This document shows positions 26,609 to 35,943 of a DNA stretch of 64,000 nucleotides, in pieces; positions within the stretch are counted from its first letter, which is position 1, and each line of letters starts with the position of its first letter. Where the stretch lies: NCBI RefSeq assembly GCF_028737215.1, contig NZ_JAQZAM010000008.1, positions 1 to 64,000 of the forward strand, written 5' to 3'. This stretch comes from Actinomycetospora chibensis (GTDB lineage Bacteria > Actinomycetota > Actinomycetes > Mycobacteriales > Pseudonocardiaceae). Made by a program: the position numbers and the translations under genes. The notes below the pieces were generated by a model. The model saw nothing but the letters and a program-made list of their open reading frames with translations, ran no database searches and was not told the DNA's origin.

Positions 26609-26868
26609 GGCTTGGCGCGTGAACGTGTACCGGAGGTCATGATGTCCACACGACGTCGGTATTCCTCGTCGTCGATCTCTCCGCGCGCGAAGCGCTCGTC
26701 GAGGAGTTGCTGGGGCGTCGGTCGCTCGGTAGTGACCTGACCAGCCCGCCCGATGTAGCGGACGAGTGCGACGATCCCGAAGATGATCAACGCCCAGAAC
26801 AGCACCACGCTGACGGTCATGAGCCCGTAACCCCAGCCGTTCATGCCTGGGCCGTACCACCACATCAT
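26605..26868 (-). CDS. SHOCT-domain membrane protein
   Basis: Short protein of 87 residues. Met/Trp-rich start (MMWWYGPGMNGWGYGLM), one membrane helix (SVVLFWALIIFGIVALV), and a C-terminal SHOCT motif (PQQLLDERFARGEIDDEEYRRR). SHOCT proteins are common beside copper ATPases; this one diverges from the ATPase at 27121 with about 250 bases between, which should hold both promoters. Confidence 0.9.
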   Translation of the reverse strand: MMWWYGPGMNGWGYGLMTVSVVLFWALIIFGIVALVRYIGRAGQVTTERPTPQQLLDERFARGEIDDEEYRRRVDIMTSGTRSRAKP

Positions 26869-27120
26869 GTCCCTCGACCTTCCTCCCGCGTCCCGCCGGT
26901 TCTGCTGGTCGTAGCCGACGCTGCCGCGGACGGCCCAGCCTCCTTCGAACGATGCTGAGCTTTCGTGGGGCTCGAGGGATCGGGCAGGGCCCGGCGTCGG
27001 CAGCACGGCGAGTCAAAAGGCCCTCGTCCGTACCGCCGTCAGTCCCTGTCCGGACGAACTCGTCGGTGGTGACGATCGACAGCATCTGCGAGGCGCACTG
27101 TGTTGCTGAGGGAGCCGTCG

Positions 27121-29736
27121 ATGAGCACGATCGAGGTCGCGGTGCTGCTCGCTGCGGTCGTGGTGATCCTCGGGCTGGGCTGGTTCTTCTTCGGACCCCG
27201 CCGCGCTCTCGCCGCCACCCTCAGCGGTGGCGTGCAACGCGTCGAGGTGACGGTGCACGGTGGCTATCAGCCCGAAGTGATCCAGGTGCGGCAGGGGCTA
27301 CCCGTGGAGTTGGTGTTCGATCGGCAGGAGAGCGGCGACTGCACCTCGCGCGTCGTGTTCCCCGACTTCGGAATCAGCGCGGCGTTGCCGGCGTACTCCC
27401 GCACCACCGTGGCGTTGGATCCGGCGCAGCCCGGGACGTTCCCGTTCGCCTGCGGCATGAACATGATTCACGGGTCGCTCGTCGTCGAGACCGCCGAGAC
27501 CGCCGAGACCGCCGAGACCGCCGAGACGCCCGAGCCCGCGGCCCCGACCTCGGCGGACGAGGAGACGTCGGGACCACGCTCGACCACGGCGCCGGCCTCG
27601 CGCGATGCGACCGAGGACGAAGCCGCACAGGCGCGGGAACGGCGCGCGGAGATCACTGATCTGACCCGACGGCTGATCGTCGGGACCGTCCTCACTCTCC
27701 CCGTTCTCGTCGCGGTCATGGCTCATGACCTGTTCGGTGCCGACTGGGTGCCGGGCGTGCTACTCGACCGTTGGGTGCAGCTGGCGCTGATCACTCCGGT
27801 GATGCTCTACACCGGCTGGCCGATCCACCGGACCGGGTGGCTCAGCCTGGCCCACCGCAACGCCGACATGAACAGCCTCATCACCCTGGGCACGCTCGCG
27901 GCCTACGGCTACAGCCTGCTCGTCACCGTCGCCCCGGGCCTGCTGCCCGAGGACGTCCGCGAGGTCTACTTCGAGGCCGTCGGGGTGATCCTCACCCTCA
28001 TCGTGCTGGGTCGGTTGCTCGAGGCCCGCGCGAAGGCCGGCACCGGCGAGGCCATCCGCGCCCTGCTCGGCTTGCAGGCACGAACCGCCCGCGTCGTCCG
28101 CGGGGGGATCGAGACCGAGGTCGGCGTCGACGAGGTCGTCGTCGGGGACGAGGTCCTCATCCGCCCCGGGGAGAAGATTCCCGTCGACGCCACCGTGGTC
28201 TCGGGGAGCTCCGCGGTGGACGAGTCCATGGTCACCGGCGAACCGATCCCGGTCACCAAGCACGCCGGCGACCTGGTCGTCGGCGCCACCATCAACACCA
28301 CCGGCTCCCTTCGCGTGCAGGCTGCCAAGGTGGGCGCCGACACGATGCTGGCCCAGATCGTGCGGATGGTGCAGCAGGCGCAGGCGTCCAAGGCACCCAT
28401 CCAGCGCCTCGCCGACGCGACGTCTGCCTACTTCGTGCCCGTCGTCATCGCCGTCGCCGTCGTCACGTTCGCCGTCTGGTACCTCGCCGGACCACCACCG
28501 GCGCTCACCCTCGCGCTGGTGTCCGCGGTCGCCGTGCTGATCATCGCGTGTCCGTGCGCCCTCGGCCTGGCGACACCACTTTCGATCATGGTAGGTACCG
28601 GGAAGGGCGCCCGGGCCGGCATCCTCATCCGCTCCGCCGAAGCCCTGGAGACCGCACAAGAGCTCGACACCGTCGTGCTGGACAAGACCGGCACCATCAC
28701 CGCCGGCCGACCGGCCCTGACCGACATCCGAGCCATCGGCACCGTCGCCGAAGATGACCTGCTGCGCCTCGTCGCCGCCGCCGAGGCCGACAGCGAGCAC
28801 CCACTGGCCACTGCCATCGTCACCGCCGCCCATATCCGCGGGCTCAGCGACGCCACCGCGGACCGGTTCACCTCGATCACCGGTAAGGGTGTCCACGCCA
28901 CCGTCGAGGGTCACGACGTCCTGGTCGGCACCCGGCTCCTGACCGACAACGGCGTCGACACCGCCTTGCTCGACCCGATCGCCGCCGAGCTCTCCGCAGA
29001 GGGCAAGACGCCGATCATGGCCGCGGTCGACGGGCAACCCGCAGGTGTGGTCGCCGTGGCCGACACCGTCAAGGACGACTCCGCCGCCGCCGTCGCCGCC
29101 CTGCACCACCTCAGGCTCGACGTCGTCATGATCACCGGGGACAACGCACGGACCGCTGCGGCGATCGCCCGCCGAGTCGGTATCCGGCGGGTGCTCGCCG
29201 AGGTCCTCCCCGAGCACAAGGCCGACGAGATCCGCCGATTGCAGGCAGAGGGCCGGCGCGTCGGCATGGTCGGGGACGGGATCAACGACGCGCCCGCCCT
29301 CGCGCAGGCCGACGTCGGCCTGGCCATCGGCACCGGCACGGACATCGCGATCGAGGCCGCCGACGTCACCCTGATCTCCGGCTCGCTGGCCGGCGTCGTC
29401 ACCACCATCCGGCTCTCCCGAGCCACCATGCGTAACATCCGGCAGAACCTGTTCTTCGCCCTGGTCTACAACGCGATCGGCATCCCCGTCGCCGCCGGCG
29501 TCCTCTACCCCCTGCTCGGCCTGCGGCTCAGCCCCATGCTCGCCGCCGCCGCCATGGCCCTGAGCTCGCTGTCCGTGGTCGGCAACGCCAACCGGCTGCG
29601 CCGGCACCACGCCACGCCCCTGGCCAACGCGCCGGTCGGCGTCGTCGAACCGATCGTCGAGACGGGGGCGGAGCTCGAGCGGCACGGCTCGGTCCGACGA
29701 GTGGCCAGCTCGTCCCCACGTGTGGCAAGTCGCTGA
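27121..29736 (+). CDS. cupredoxin-P1B-type copper ATPase fusion
   Basis: 871 residues. Instead of an HMA domain the N-terminus has a membrane helix (residues 5-24), then a cupredoxin domain (about 38-123) with potential copper ligands Cys74, Cys111, Met113, Met115 and His117 ([10 protein letters not shown]). A repetitive linker ([14 protein letters not shown]) follows. The ATPase core is complete: [39 protein letters not shown] and [14 protein letters not shown] 27121 has GAGGGAG upstream. It is probably a Cu(I) exporter or loader for cuproenzymes. It lies upstream of the nuo fragments in the island. Confidence 0.93.
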   Translation: MSTIEVAVLLAAVVVILGLGWFFFGPRRALAATLSGGVQRVEVTVHGGYQPEVIQVRQGLPVELVFDRQESGDCTSRVVFPDFGISAALPAYSRTTVALDPAQPGTFPFACGMNMIHGSLVVETAETAETAETAETPEPAAPTSADEETSGPRSTTAPASRDATEDEAAQARERRAEITDLTRRLIVGTVLTLPVLVAVMAHDLFGADWVPGVLLDRWVQLALITPVMLYTGWPIHRTGWLSLAHRNADMNSLITLGTLAAYGYSLLVTVAPGLLPEDVREVYFEAVGVILTLIVLGRLLEARAKAGTGEAIRALLGLQARTARVVRGGIETEVGVDEVVVGDEVLIRPGEKIPVDATVVSGSSAVDESMVTGEPIPVTKHAGDLVVGATINTTGSLRVQAAKVGADTMLAQIVRMVQQAQASKAPIQRLADATSAYFVPVVIAVAVVTFAVWYLAGPPPALTLALVSAVAVLIIACPCALGLATPLSIMVGTGKGARAGILIRSAEALETAQELDTVVLDKTGTITAGRPALTDIRAIGTVAEDDLLRLVAAAEADSEHPLATAIVTAAHIRGLSDATADRFTSITGKGVHATVEGHDVLVGTRLLTDNGVDTALLDPIAAELSAEGKTPIMAAVDGQPAGVVAVADTVKDDSAAAVAALHHLRLDVVMITGDNARTAAAIARRVGIRRVLAEVLPEHKADEIRRLQAEGRRVGMVGDGINDAPALAQADVGLAIGTGTDIAIEAADVTLISGSLAGVVTTIRLSRATMRNIRQNLFFALVYNAIGIPVAAGVLYPLLGLRLSPMLAAAAMALSSLSVVGNANRLRRHHATPLANAPVGVVEPIVETGAELERHGSVRRVASSSPRVASR

Positions 29737-29870
29737 CACCCGTCTCGGGACGGCCGCTGCTCGGTGTCGCCACAGGGCCGACGTCGAGCTGCGTCGGACG
29801 GCGTGCGATGCCGGCACCGGCCTGTGAGCCGCGCTTCACAGCCTCACCATCACCCCCGCGTAGGTGCCGG

Positions 29871-30619
29871 TCACGACGCGGCGAACAGGGGAAGGATCAG
29901 ACCGGCGGCGACGCCGAGGACCAGCGAGAGAGTTGCGGCCGTGACCGCGCCGTGGCGCGCCGCAGGGGATTCGCCGGTCTCATCCGTGGACTCCGGCGAC
30001 TCGTCGCGGAACAGCGGGGCGATCCAGCGCAGGTAGTAGAAGAGTGAGGCGACGGTGTTGACCGCGGCGAGTACGGCGAGCCAGGCCATGCCGCCGTCGA
30101 AGGCCGCGGTGAAGGCGGTGAGCTTGCCGACGAACACGGCCGTGGGCGGGGTCCCGACCAGCCCGAGCAGGCTCACGACGAGGGCGATCGCGAGGAGTGG
30201 TCGACGCCGGCCGAGCCCGCGGAACTCGTCGACGGTGCGAGCAGGGTGTGCGGCCACCGCGGCGAAGGCCCCGATGTTCGTGAGCGCGTACGCGGCGAGA
30301 TAGAAGAGCAGGGCCGGCTGGGCCTCAGGGGTGCGGGCACCCACGGCGATGATGATCAGCACGTAGCCGACCTGCGAGACCGTGGAGTAGGCGAGCAGTC
30401 GCAGGACGGACGACTGGCTGAACGCGGCGAGGTTCCCCAGGCTCATGCTGACCGCGGCGATCACCGCAACGAGCAGCGGCCAGGGCACGATGTCCTCCGG
30501 CACGTCCAGGAGGAGCCGCCACATCGCCGCCAGTGCCCCGATCTTCGGAATCGTGGTCAGGACGGCGGCCACCGGTGGGGGCGTGCCGTCGGTGACGTCC
30601 GGAACCCAGAAGTGGGCGG
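29871..30619 (-). pseudogene. truncated second copy of nuoN (3' half)
   Basis: A gap-free match to 1575-2323 (constant offset 28296), differing mainly in the last 60 bases before the stop. It encodes the last 249 residues of NuoN, from AHFWVPDV, and has no start: at 30619 it switches into other nuo fragments. Most differences are silent or conservative (for example PLLVAV for PLLIAV), so the copy is recent or was under selection for a time. Confidence 0.9.
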
Positions 30620-31493
30620 CCATGGCGTTCTGGGGCCCGTTAGCCGCTGGTGGGCAGCTGCAGCCACATGACGGCGACCGACACCAGCACGATCGCGCTC
30701 CGAGCACGACGCGATGGTGGCCTACGGCTTCGTCCGCATCGCGATGCCGCTGCTGCCGGCGTCGTGGCGGCAGTTCGCCGGCGTGGTCGTGGTGCTCGGG
30801 GAGTCGACCATGTCGGCGGCGCGGACGGCGCCGCGTGGATCCCGAGCGCGGGCAACACGAGGACGGAGAGCACGTCAGCTCACCCCGATCAGAATCACGG
30901 CGAGGGCGGGCAGGCGCTCGGTGACATCGAGGTCGAGGTCGAGGTCGAGGTCGAGGTCGAGGTCGAGGTCGAGGTCGAGGAAGCGTGAGCGTGCCTCCTC
31001 AGGGCGAGCCCGTCGCGGTCCTCGCCCGTCGGGCGCGACGTCGCCGGCGGGGCGGCCGCGGAGGCGCCAGGAACAGCAGCACGTAGGACATCGAAATGGT
31101 CGTCATGGCCATACCGGCGAGGGCGAGGACGCGCGCCGCGGAGTTGAGCGCTCGGGCCTTCACCGTCGGCGCCGTGCCGGCGCGTGGCTCGTGCGCGTCG
31201 GAACCCGCCGAAAACACGATCGGCTCGGCGCGTGGCCGGATGCACGACACGACGCCGCCGGGTACCGCTCCTCGCCAGGGGGCCTCCGGCGCGAACCCCA
31301 ATAACCGCTGAATCGACGAGCCGTGGTCAATGAGCCGTTCTCTAGGGCCACGGCGACCAGAGCGACGGCCGCGGGTCCCGCTGCTCCCCCCGTGGCGAGC
31401 CCCTCGGGCAAGCCGTCGTAGCCGGTCGTCCCGGCCGCGCCGTAGAGCAGGGTGGGTCGGCGTGAGCACGGCGCTGCTGCTCGGTCTCGTCGC
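30620..31493. pseudogene. scrambled mosaic of nuo-operon fragments
   Basis: At least 14 short patches match the operon at 1575-9238, in mixed order and orientation. Examples: 30615-30641 = nuoH 7561-7587 inverted; 30641-30678 = nuoM 4367-4404; 30721-30800 = nuoM 3692-3770 inverted; about 30857-30907 = nuoM/nuoL junction 4514-4567; 31116-31158 = B/D-like gene 8534-8575; 31360-31455 = nuoN 2362-2460; 31453-31493 = nuoL 5521-5560 inverted. Identity varies from about 88% to 100%. Patches join at a few shared bases. No intact gene remains. Confidence 0.8.
30927..30980. repeat. nine-copy perfect hexamer repeat
   Basis: TCGAGG repeated nine times without error, at a junction inside the nuo mosaic where one patch ends in tcgagg and the next continues from a tcgagg-containing part of the B/D-like gene. 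It probably arose by slippage. Confidence 0.95.
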
Positions 31494-31753
31494 AGGTCAC
31501 GAAGCCCCGCGCTGCCATAGGCGAGGGCGATCACCAGGATGGCCAGCAGAGCGAAGATGGGATTATCCGCCATCATGGCCACCACCATGAGCGGATCCAG
31601 GTCGCCCAGCTCGGCGTCGGTGCCGATGAGGTTGGTGGTGCCCAGAAAGGCACCGGGGCCGACGACGATGAGGGTGGGGCCGAGTCCGAACGCCAGTACC
31701 AGAACATAGAAGACCCGCACCGCGTGCCTCGCGGGGAAAGCACGAGGGGGCAT
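31494..31753 (-). pseudogene. truncated small membrane protein fused to nuo debris
   Basis: From ATG 31753 a protein begins with VRVFYVLVLAFGLGPTLIVV and two more hydrophobic stretches (PLMVVAMMADNPIFALL, ILVIALAYGSAG), then at about 31493 runs into antisense nuoL and after that nuoN sequence. The original C-terminus is lost. I do not recognise the family. Confidence 0.4.
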
Positions 31754-31873
31754 GTGTTGCCTGTCTTCATGTTGCGGCCTGCCCTCCTCCCACGGCCCCT
31801 CGCCGATACCCCTCGACCCGGGGACTCCAGGACGGGCACACGCCCGGGGCAAGTCGGCCCTTTCCATCATTCG

Positions 31874-33277
31874 TCATCCGGGCGACCCCGTCGTCGGTGC
31901 GGTGGCTTTCCAGTCATGGGGCGAGGCCAGCAGCCCCAGGAAGCGGTCGACGTCGTACATCGCGGCTTGGGCGGCCGGTGAGAACGTTGGCAGGAACATG
32001 TCGAAGGCGTGGTCGGTGCGGGGGAACTCCACGTACACCGACGGGACTCGGGCCTCCTGGAGCTTGCGATGCAGCGCGACCTCTCGACCGTGCCTCGAGA
32101 GGTAGACGTCGTGCTCGCCGACGAATTGGAGGGTGGGGGGCGTGCCCGGACCGACATGAGTGATCGGCGACACCCGTCGGTAGAGCTCGGACCAGTCCTC
32201 GGGCTGACCGCCGAGCAACACCTGAGGGGCCCAGTCCCCGGTGTCGTCCACGGCGAGCTCGGACCCGGAAAAGCGTTCCAGGAGCTTGGTGAGCAGCCTG
32301 GCGACACGCTTCTCCACCGCGGTCCGGTTGACGGCGACCTTGCTCTCCGGCCGGTAGTCGCCAGCGAGGTAGTAACCGACCACACCCCGCACGGTGAGGT
32401 CCATCCCGCGGACGTCTTCCGGGGTCAGCAGCGGATGCTCGGGCGTATAGGCGGCGAGCAGCGCCAGGTGCGAGCCTCCCGATCCGCCCCCGAGGACGAT
32501 GTGCCGAGGGTCGACGCCGTACTGGTCGGCGTGGCGCTTGAGCCAGGCCACCGCTCGCTTCACGTCACCCTGCATGCCGGGCACGTTGGTCTCGGGTATC
32601 AATCGGTACGAAACATCCATCACCACGTGTCCCTGGACGGCCAGATGCCGGAACCAGGGTTCGGTCGGCCCGCCCTTGTCGAACGCCGTGTAGCCACCGC
32701 CGTGGGTGTAGATGAAGCCGAGACCGGAGGGCGGAACCCCGTCCGGAGGCGACCAGAGGTCAGCGAGCAGGCTCCGGTGGGTGCCCGGCAGGGTCGCGAA
32801 GGCGACGTCTCGCACGACGCGCGCCCCCGACGGGACCGGGACCTTCCAGGTCCAGCGCCGAGCCAGCATCGCGCCCTGGATCCGGGCGGGAATCCGGTCG
32901 CGCCACTTCGTGCCGAACGCGGCACCGAAGTCACCCTCTGCCGTCACCACCTGGCGGGTGTACATCGCGTTCACCGCAGCGGCGCTGAGGCCTGCCACGA
33001 CAACCAGGGGAGCGCCAGGGCCGGTCCGCTTCGTCGCGACGCGGTGCGTCCCGCCCTCCAGCCAGAGTGCGGACAGGCCGCAGGCCGCTCCGATCGCTCC
33101 CGCCGCAGCCAGGAAAGGCGCCAGCGCGGCGCAGAGCAGCTTGGGTATCGACAGCAGGAACGCACCGGGCCCGAGCCTCGAGCTCGAAACCCGGTAGAAC
33201 TGGCTGCTGCCCAGCGCCAGCGCCGAGAGCGAGAGCGTGCCGCCGACGATCTTCGACGTCCGGATTGCGCTTTTCAT
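31874..33277 (-). CDS. alpha/beta hydrolase fold esterase (HSL-like), membrane anchored
   Basis: 467 residues from ATG 33277 with a GGAGGTGAGG ribosome site. The N-terminal 110 residues hold two hydrophobic helices. The hydrolase part has the oxyanion motif YTHGGGYTAF, the nucleophile GGGSGGSHLAL, an aspartate in VGEHDVYLSR and a late histidine in RTDHAFDMF, the arrangement of hormone-sensitive-lipase-type esterases. Actinobacterial relatives act on lipid or short-chain esters. It stands alone in the island. Confidence 0.88.
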   Translation of the reverse strand: MKSAIRTSKIVGGTLSLSALALGSSQFYRVSSSRLGPGAFLLSIPKLLCAALAPFLAAAGAIGAACGLSALWLEGGTHRVATKRTGPGAPLVVVAGLSAAAVNAMYTRQVVTAEGDFGAAFGTKWRDRIPARIQGAMLARRWTWKVPVPSGARVVRDVAFATLPGTHRSLLADLWSPPDGVPPSGLGFIYTHGGGYTAFDKGGPTEPWFRHLAVQGHVVMDVSYRLIPETNVPGMQGDVKRAVAWLKRHADQYGVDPRHIVLGGGSGGSHLALLAAYTPEHPLLTPEDVRGMDLTVRGVVGYYLAGDYRPESKVAVNRTAVEKRVARLLTKLLERFSGSELAVDDTGDWAPQVLLGGQPEDWSELYRRVSPITHVGPGTPPTLQFVGEHDVYLSRHGREVALHRKLQEARVPSVYVEFPRTDHAFDMFLPTFSPAAQAAMYDVDRFLGLLASPHDWKATAPTTGSPG

Positions 33278-33388
33278 CTCCTCACCTCCGTCGTTCGCAT
33301 GGCCGAGAGGGACATCGGCTCCGGGGGCAGAGCGAAGCTGTGAGGAGCGCCCTCCCCGGCGACCTCGAGGCACAGATCCGAGCTGTGT

Positions 33389-33928
33389 TCAGGCCTCGTG
33401 GCGTCCCTCATCCGCCCGTGCGTGCGCCTCGCTGAGCGCCTGCCGGTACAGACCGTGCGCCCACACCTGCAGGCCGAGCGCGGCCTCGACGTACTCCCGG
33501 GCCCGAGGAACGCTCTCGCCGGAGCGCTCCTTGAGCGCCATCGCGTGCGTGTGTCGACGTTGGAGCTGGTCGCGCACGATCCCGCACAACACCTCGCCGA
33601 GCTGATCGGGCCTGCCCGACTCGAGAGCGTGCTCCGCGGCGGGAATCACCGGGCCGACGTCCCCACCCGCCGGCTTGAGCCCGGTGAACGGTGCCCCCTC
33701 ACCAGCCCGGTGCAGGCGCACGGCCGTCTCAAAGAACCAGCGGTCGGCCACCTCGCGGGCCGCCGGCCCGAGCGCACGCGCAGCGACGGCGAGATCGAAG
33801 GCCCGACGCAGCTCCGCTTCATCCTCCGCCGGGACATACGGCGCAACGCGCTGCACCTCTCCGGACGTCACCGCCTCCCGAGCGGCGGTGACCACCGGCC
33901 CATCCAAGGAATCGCAGTGCGGGGGCAT
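33389..33928 (-). CDS. DUF6448 family protein
   Basis: 179 residues from ATG 33928, seven bases after a perfect GGAGGT; a GTG three codons upstream overlaps that site. It starts MPPHCDSLDGPVV, the signature of the family, and is otherwise all-helical (RAFDLAVAARALGPAAREVADRWFFE). Function unknown. A histidine-containing start and helical body could suggest metal or cofactor binding, but nothing proves it. Confidence 0.85.
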   Translation of the reverse strand: MPPHCDSLDGPVVTAAREAVTSGEVQRVAPYVPAEDEAELRRAFDLAVAARALGPAAREVADRWFFETAVRLHRAGEGAPFTGLKPAGGDVGPVIPAAEHALESGRPDQLGEVLCGIVRDQLQRRHTHAMALKERSGESVPRAREYVEAALGLQVWAHGLYRQALSEAHARADEGRHEA

Positions 33929-34021
33929 CCTGCTCACCTCCTTGCCTCGGCAACGACGTGCCGGGCTGCGGCTGATCCACCTGACCCGCCGCAGCGAAAG
34001 AGCGCTGATCGAGTGGCGCCA

Positions 34022-34417
34022 TCACGCTCCCGCCATGACGTGCCCGTTGACCCATCGTTCCAGGGCGGGCACCCCGAGCAGGACCAGAACGCCTGCGCTA
34101 CCGAGTGCGTGGATCAGCACGTTGAACCATGGGGTGATCTCATCGGCCTGCTGGGCGGCAACCCAATAGGGGATCAGCACGATCAAGCCGAGGACCGCTG
34201 AAGCGAGCGCGACGTTCTCCCACCAAGGCATCCTGGTGAACAACCCGTAGGTGGCCAAGGTGAAGCCGGCGAGCACGGCGAGCGCGAGGACCTGCGTCAC
34301 CGCCCACCAGGCTCCCCGCGTCGGGATACCCGGGCTCGCGAACATCGGGGTCAACCACAAGAACGTGGTACCGAAAAGGAACAACGCGACCCCACCAACA
34401 GAGCGGATCGTGAACAC
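34022..34417 (-). CDS. hypothetical four-helix membrane protein
   Basis: 131 residues with four hydrophobic helices (GVALFLFGTTFLWLTP, VLALAVLAGFTLATYGLF, VALASAVLGLIVLIPYWV, LIHALGSAGVLVLLGVPAL). GTG 34417 has GGAGGT seven bases upstream; a GTG at 34426 overlaps it. I do not recognise the family. It is oriented as DUF6448, 93 bases upstream of it, so they may be co-transcribed. Confidence 0.75.
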   Translation of the reverse strand: MFTIRSVGGVALFLFGTTFLWLTPMFASPGIPTRGAWWAVTQVLALAVLAGFTLATYGLFTRMPWWENVALASAVLGLIVLIPYWVAAQQADEITPWFNVLIHALGSAGVLVLLGVPALERWVNGHVMAGA

Positions 34418-34775
34418 CGTACCCACCTCCGCCGCCGACTCTGTGACCTCCGGAAGCGATTCGGCGAGGGGTCGACGGTCCCGTCCCTGACGGCCCTTGG
34501 TCCGCCCGAGTGCGCCCGACGTTCCCTGTGCGAACCCGGCCGTGGTGATGCGAGATCGGGCCGCGAGGGATCGGCGCCGTCACCGTCGTGAGCCGCCTCG
34601 TTCCGAGGTGCCTTGGGGCTCGACGACCTCGCGCCAGTGCTCGAACGCTCCACACATCGCGCCCCACGAACACCGTCCTCCGGGTGCCGGCGGGACGTCC
34701 TACCGTGACCGACCGTCCGCCGCCTCCCAGGGTGTGAACGGCGCCCGATGGCGGTACCGACGAAGGAGTTTTCCG
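34418..34775. other. intergenic, no gene seen
   Basis: Divergent promoter region between the membrane protein and the next plus-strand gene; no motif stands out. Confidence 0.4.
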
Positions 34776-35075
34776 ATGGGCGGCCGCAAGCGGAAGACAT
34801 CTTCTCGGGTCAGTCTCGTGGCCCGCAGCGAGAAGGTCGTGGACCCGCACTCGGTCCGCATCCGGCGCATGGCTGTTGGGCGGACCCGTGGCAACGATCG
34901 CCAGCTGCCACTCGTCGGGTTGGTCCCCGGGCCGATGCTGGCCCGTATCGGGGTCGTCGTCCTGGCGCAGACGAGGATCCGCCGTTCGTGGGCCGCCAGG
35001 ACCGGGCGTTCTCGGTCGAGCACCGAGCCGGCCTGCGCCGCGCCCGAGGCACGGGCAGAGCGACTCCATGGCTGA
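34776..35075 (+). CDS. small basic hypothetical protein, doubtful
   Basis: ATG 34776 has an excellent ribosome site (AAGGAG, seven bases away) and starts MGGRKRKTSSRVSLVARSEK. The 99-residue product is rich in arginine and resembles nothing I know; the second half looks less coding. It overlaps the next gene by eight bases. It may be the start of a decayed gene. Confidence 0.35.
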   Translation: MGGRKRKTSSRVSLVARSEKVVDPHSVRIRRMAVGRTRGNDRQLPLVGLVPGPMLARIGVVVLAQTRIRRSWAARTGRSRSSTEPACAAPEARAERLHG

Positions 35076-35760
35076 GCGACGCAGGAGCGAGGTGGCCTGG
35101 GAGACGCGGCTGGGCGACGCGCGCGGCCGCCGGGTCGTCTTCCTGTCCCACTGTCTGCTCAACGAGAACACCCGGTACCTCGGCGGCGCCGCCCGGCCCG
35201 GCTGCGTGCGGGAGATCGTCGACGCCTGCGCCGAAGCCGGCCTGGGGATGGTGCAGCTGCCCTGCCCGGAGGAGCAGGCCTGGGGTGGAGTGCACAAGCG
35301 CCGGCTCCTGCGGCTCTACGGCTCGGCCCGCTGGCTGCCGCGCCCGCTGCGCCGTGCCGCGCTGCCGGTGCTGTTGGCCTACACGCGCTGGGTCTACAAG
35401 CGATTGGCGCGAGACGCCGTACGACAGATCGCCGACTACCGGCGCACCGGGCACGAGGTCGTGGCCCTCGTCGGTGTCGACGGCTCACCCTCATGCGGAG
35501 TGCGCCGGAGCCTCGACATCCGGGTGGCACTGGAACGTCTGGCTGAGGCCGATCGCGAGTCGCTCACGACCGACCGGGTCAACGCCATCCTGCGCGCCAC
35601 GTCGGTCCCCGGGGAGGGGATGTTCACCGAGCAGGTGCGTCGACGACTGCGGGCCCGGCGGATCGGCGTGCGCTTCGTGGCGCACGACCTTCAGCGCGAG
35701 CTCGACGGGGAGCCCTCATCCGCCGCGACCGCGCTGCGGGACATCACCGGCCGACGCTGA
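35068..35760 (+). CDS. DUF523/TudS-like protein
   Basis: 230 residues. The three cysteines that hold a [4Fe-4S] cluster in the thiouracil-desulfidase (TudS) family are in place: FLSHCLLNENTRY, LPCPEEQAWGG and VDGSPSCGV. There is a positively charged insert between residues 85 and 120. Known relatives remove sulfur from thiouracil-type substrates; that this one does so is inference. ATG 35068 has a weak ribosome site, so coupling with the upstream frame is possible. Confidence 0.75.
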   Translation: MAERRRSEVAWETRLGDARGRRVVFLSHCLLNENTRYLGGAARPGCVREIVDACAEAGLGMVQLPCPEEQAWGGVHKRRLLRLYGSARWLPRPLRRAALPVLLAYTRWVYKRLARDAVRQIADYRRTGHEVVALVGVDGSPSCGVRRSLDIRVALERLAEADRESLTTDRVNAILRATSVPGEGMFTEQVRRRLRARRIGVRFVAHDLQRELDGEPSSAATALRDITGRR

Positions 35761-35943
35761 CGGCGCGCTCACAGTCGCCGGCCGTACTCGTCGCACCCCA
35801 GGAGCACCCGCGAGGCGAGCCGACACGGAGCCGGATGACTCCGCGGACCAGGACCTTGCGCCCTGTCGTCCGCCACGAGGTGAGCGTGCCCTGTCCTCGA
35901 CCCGTCGGTTCGACGGCACCCACACCCGCACGAGGTGGAGCAC

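Noticed and set aside
30927-30980. Hexamer repeat as a possible CRISPR or protein-coding EV repeat
   Set aside because: No spacers and no real gene around it; it lies at a rearrangement join.
29871-31493. Nuo duplication as a working second operon
   Set aside because: nuoN has no start and the remaining pieces are scrambled, so no subunit can be made.
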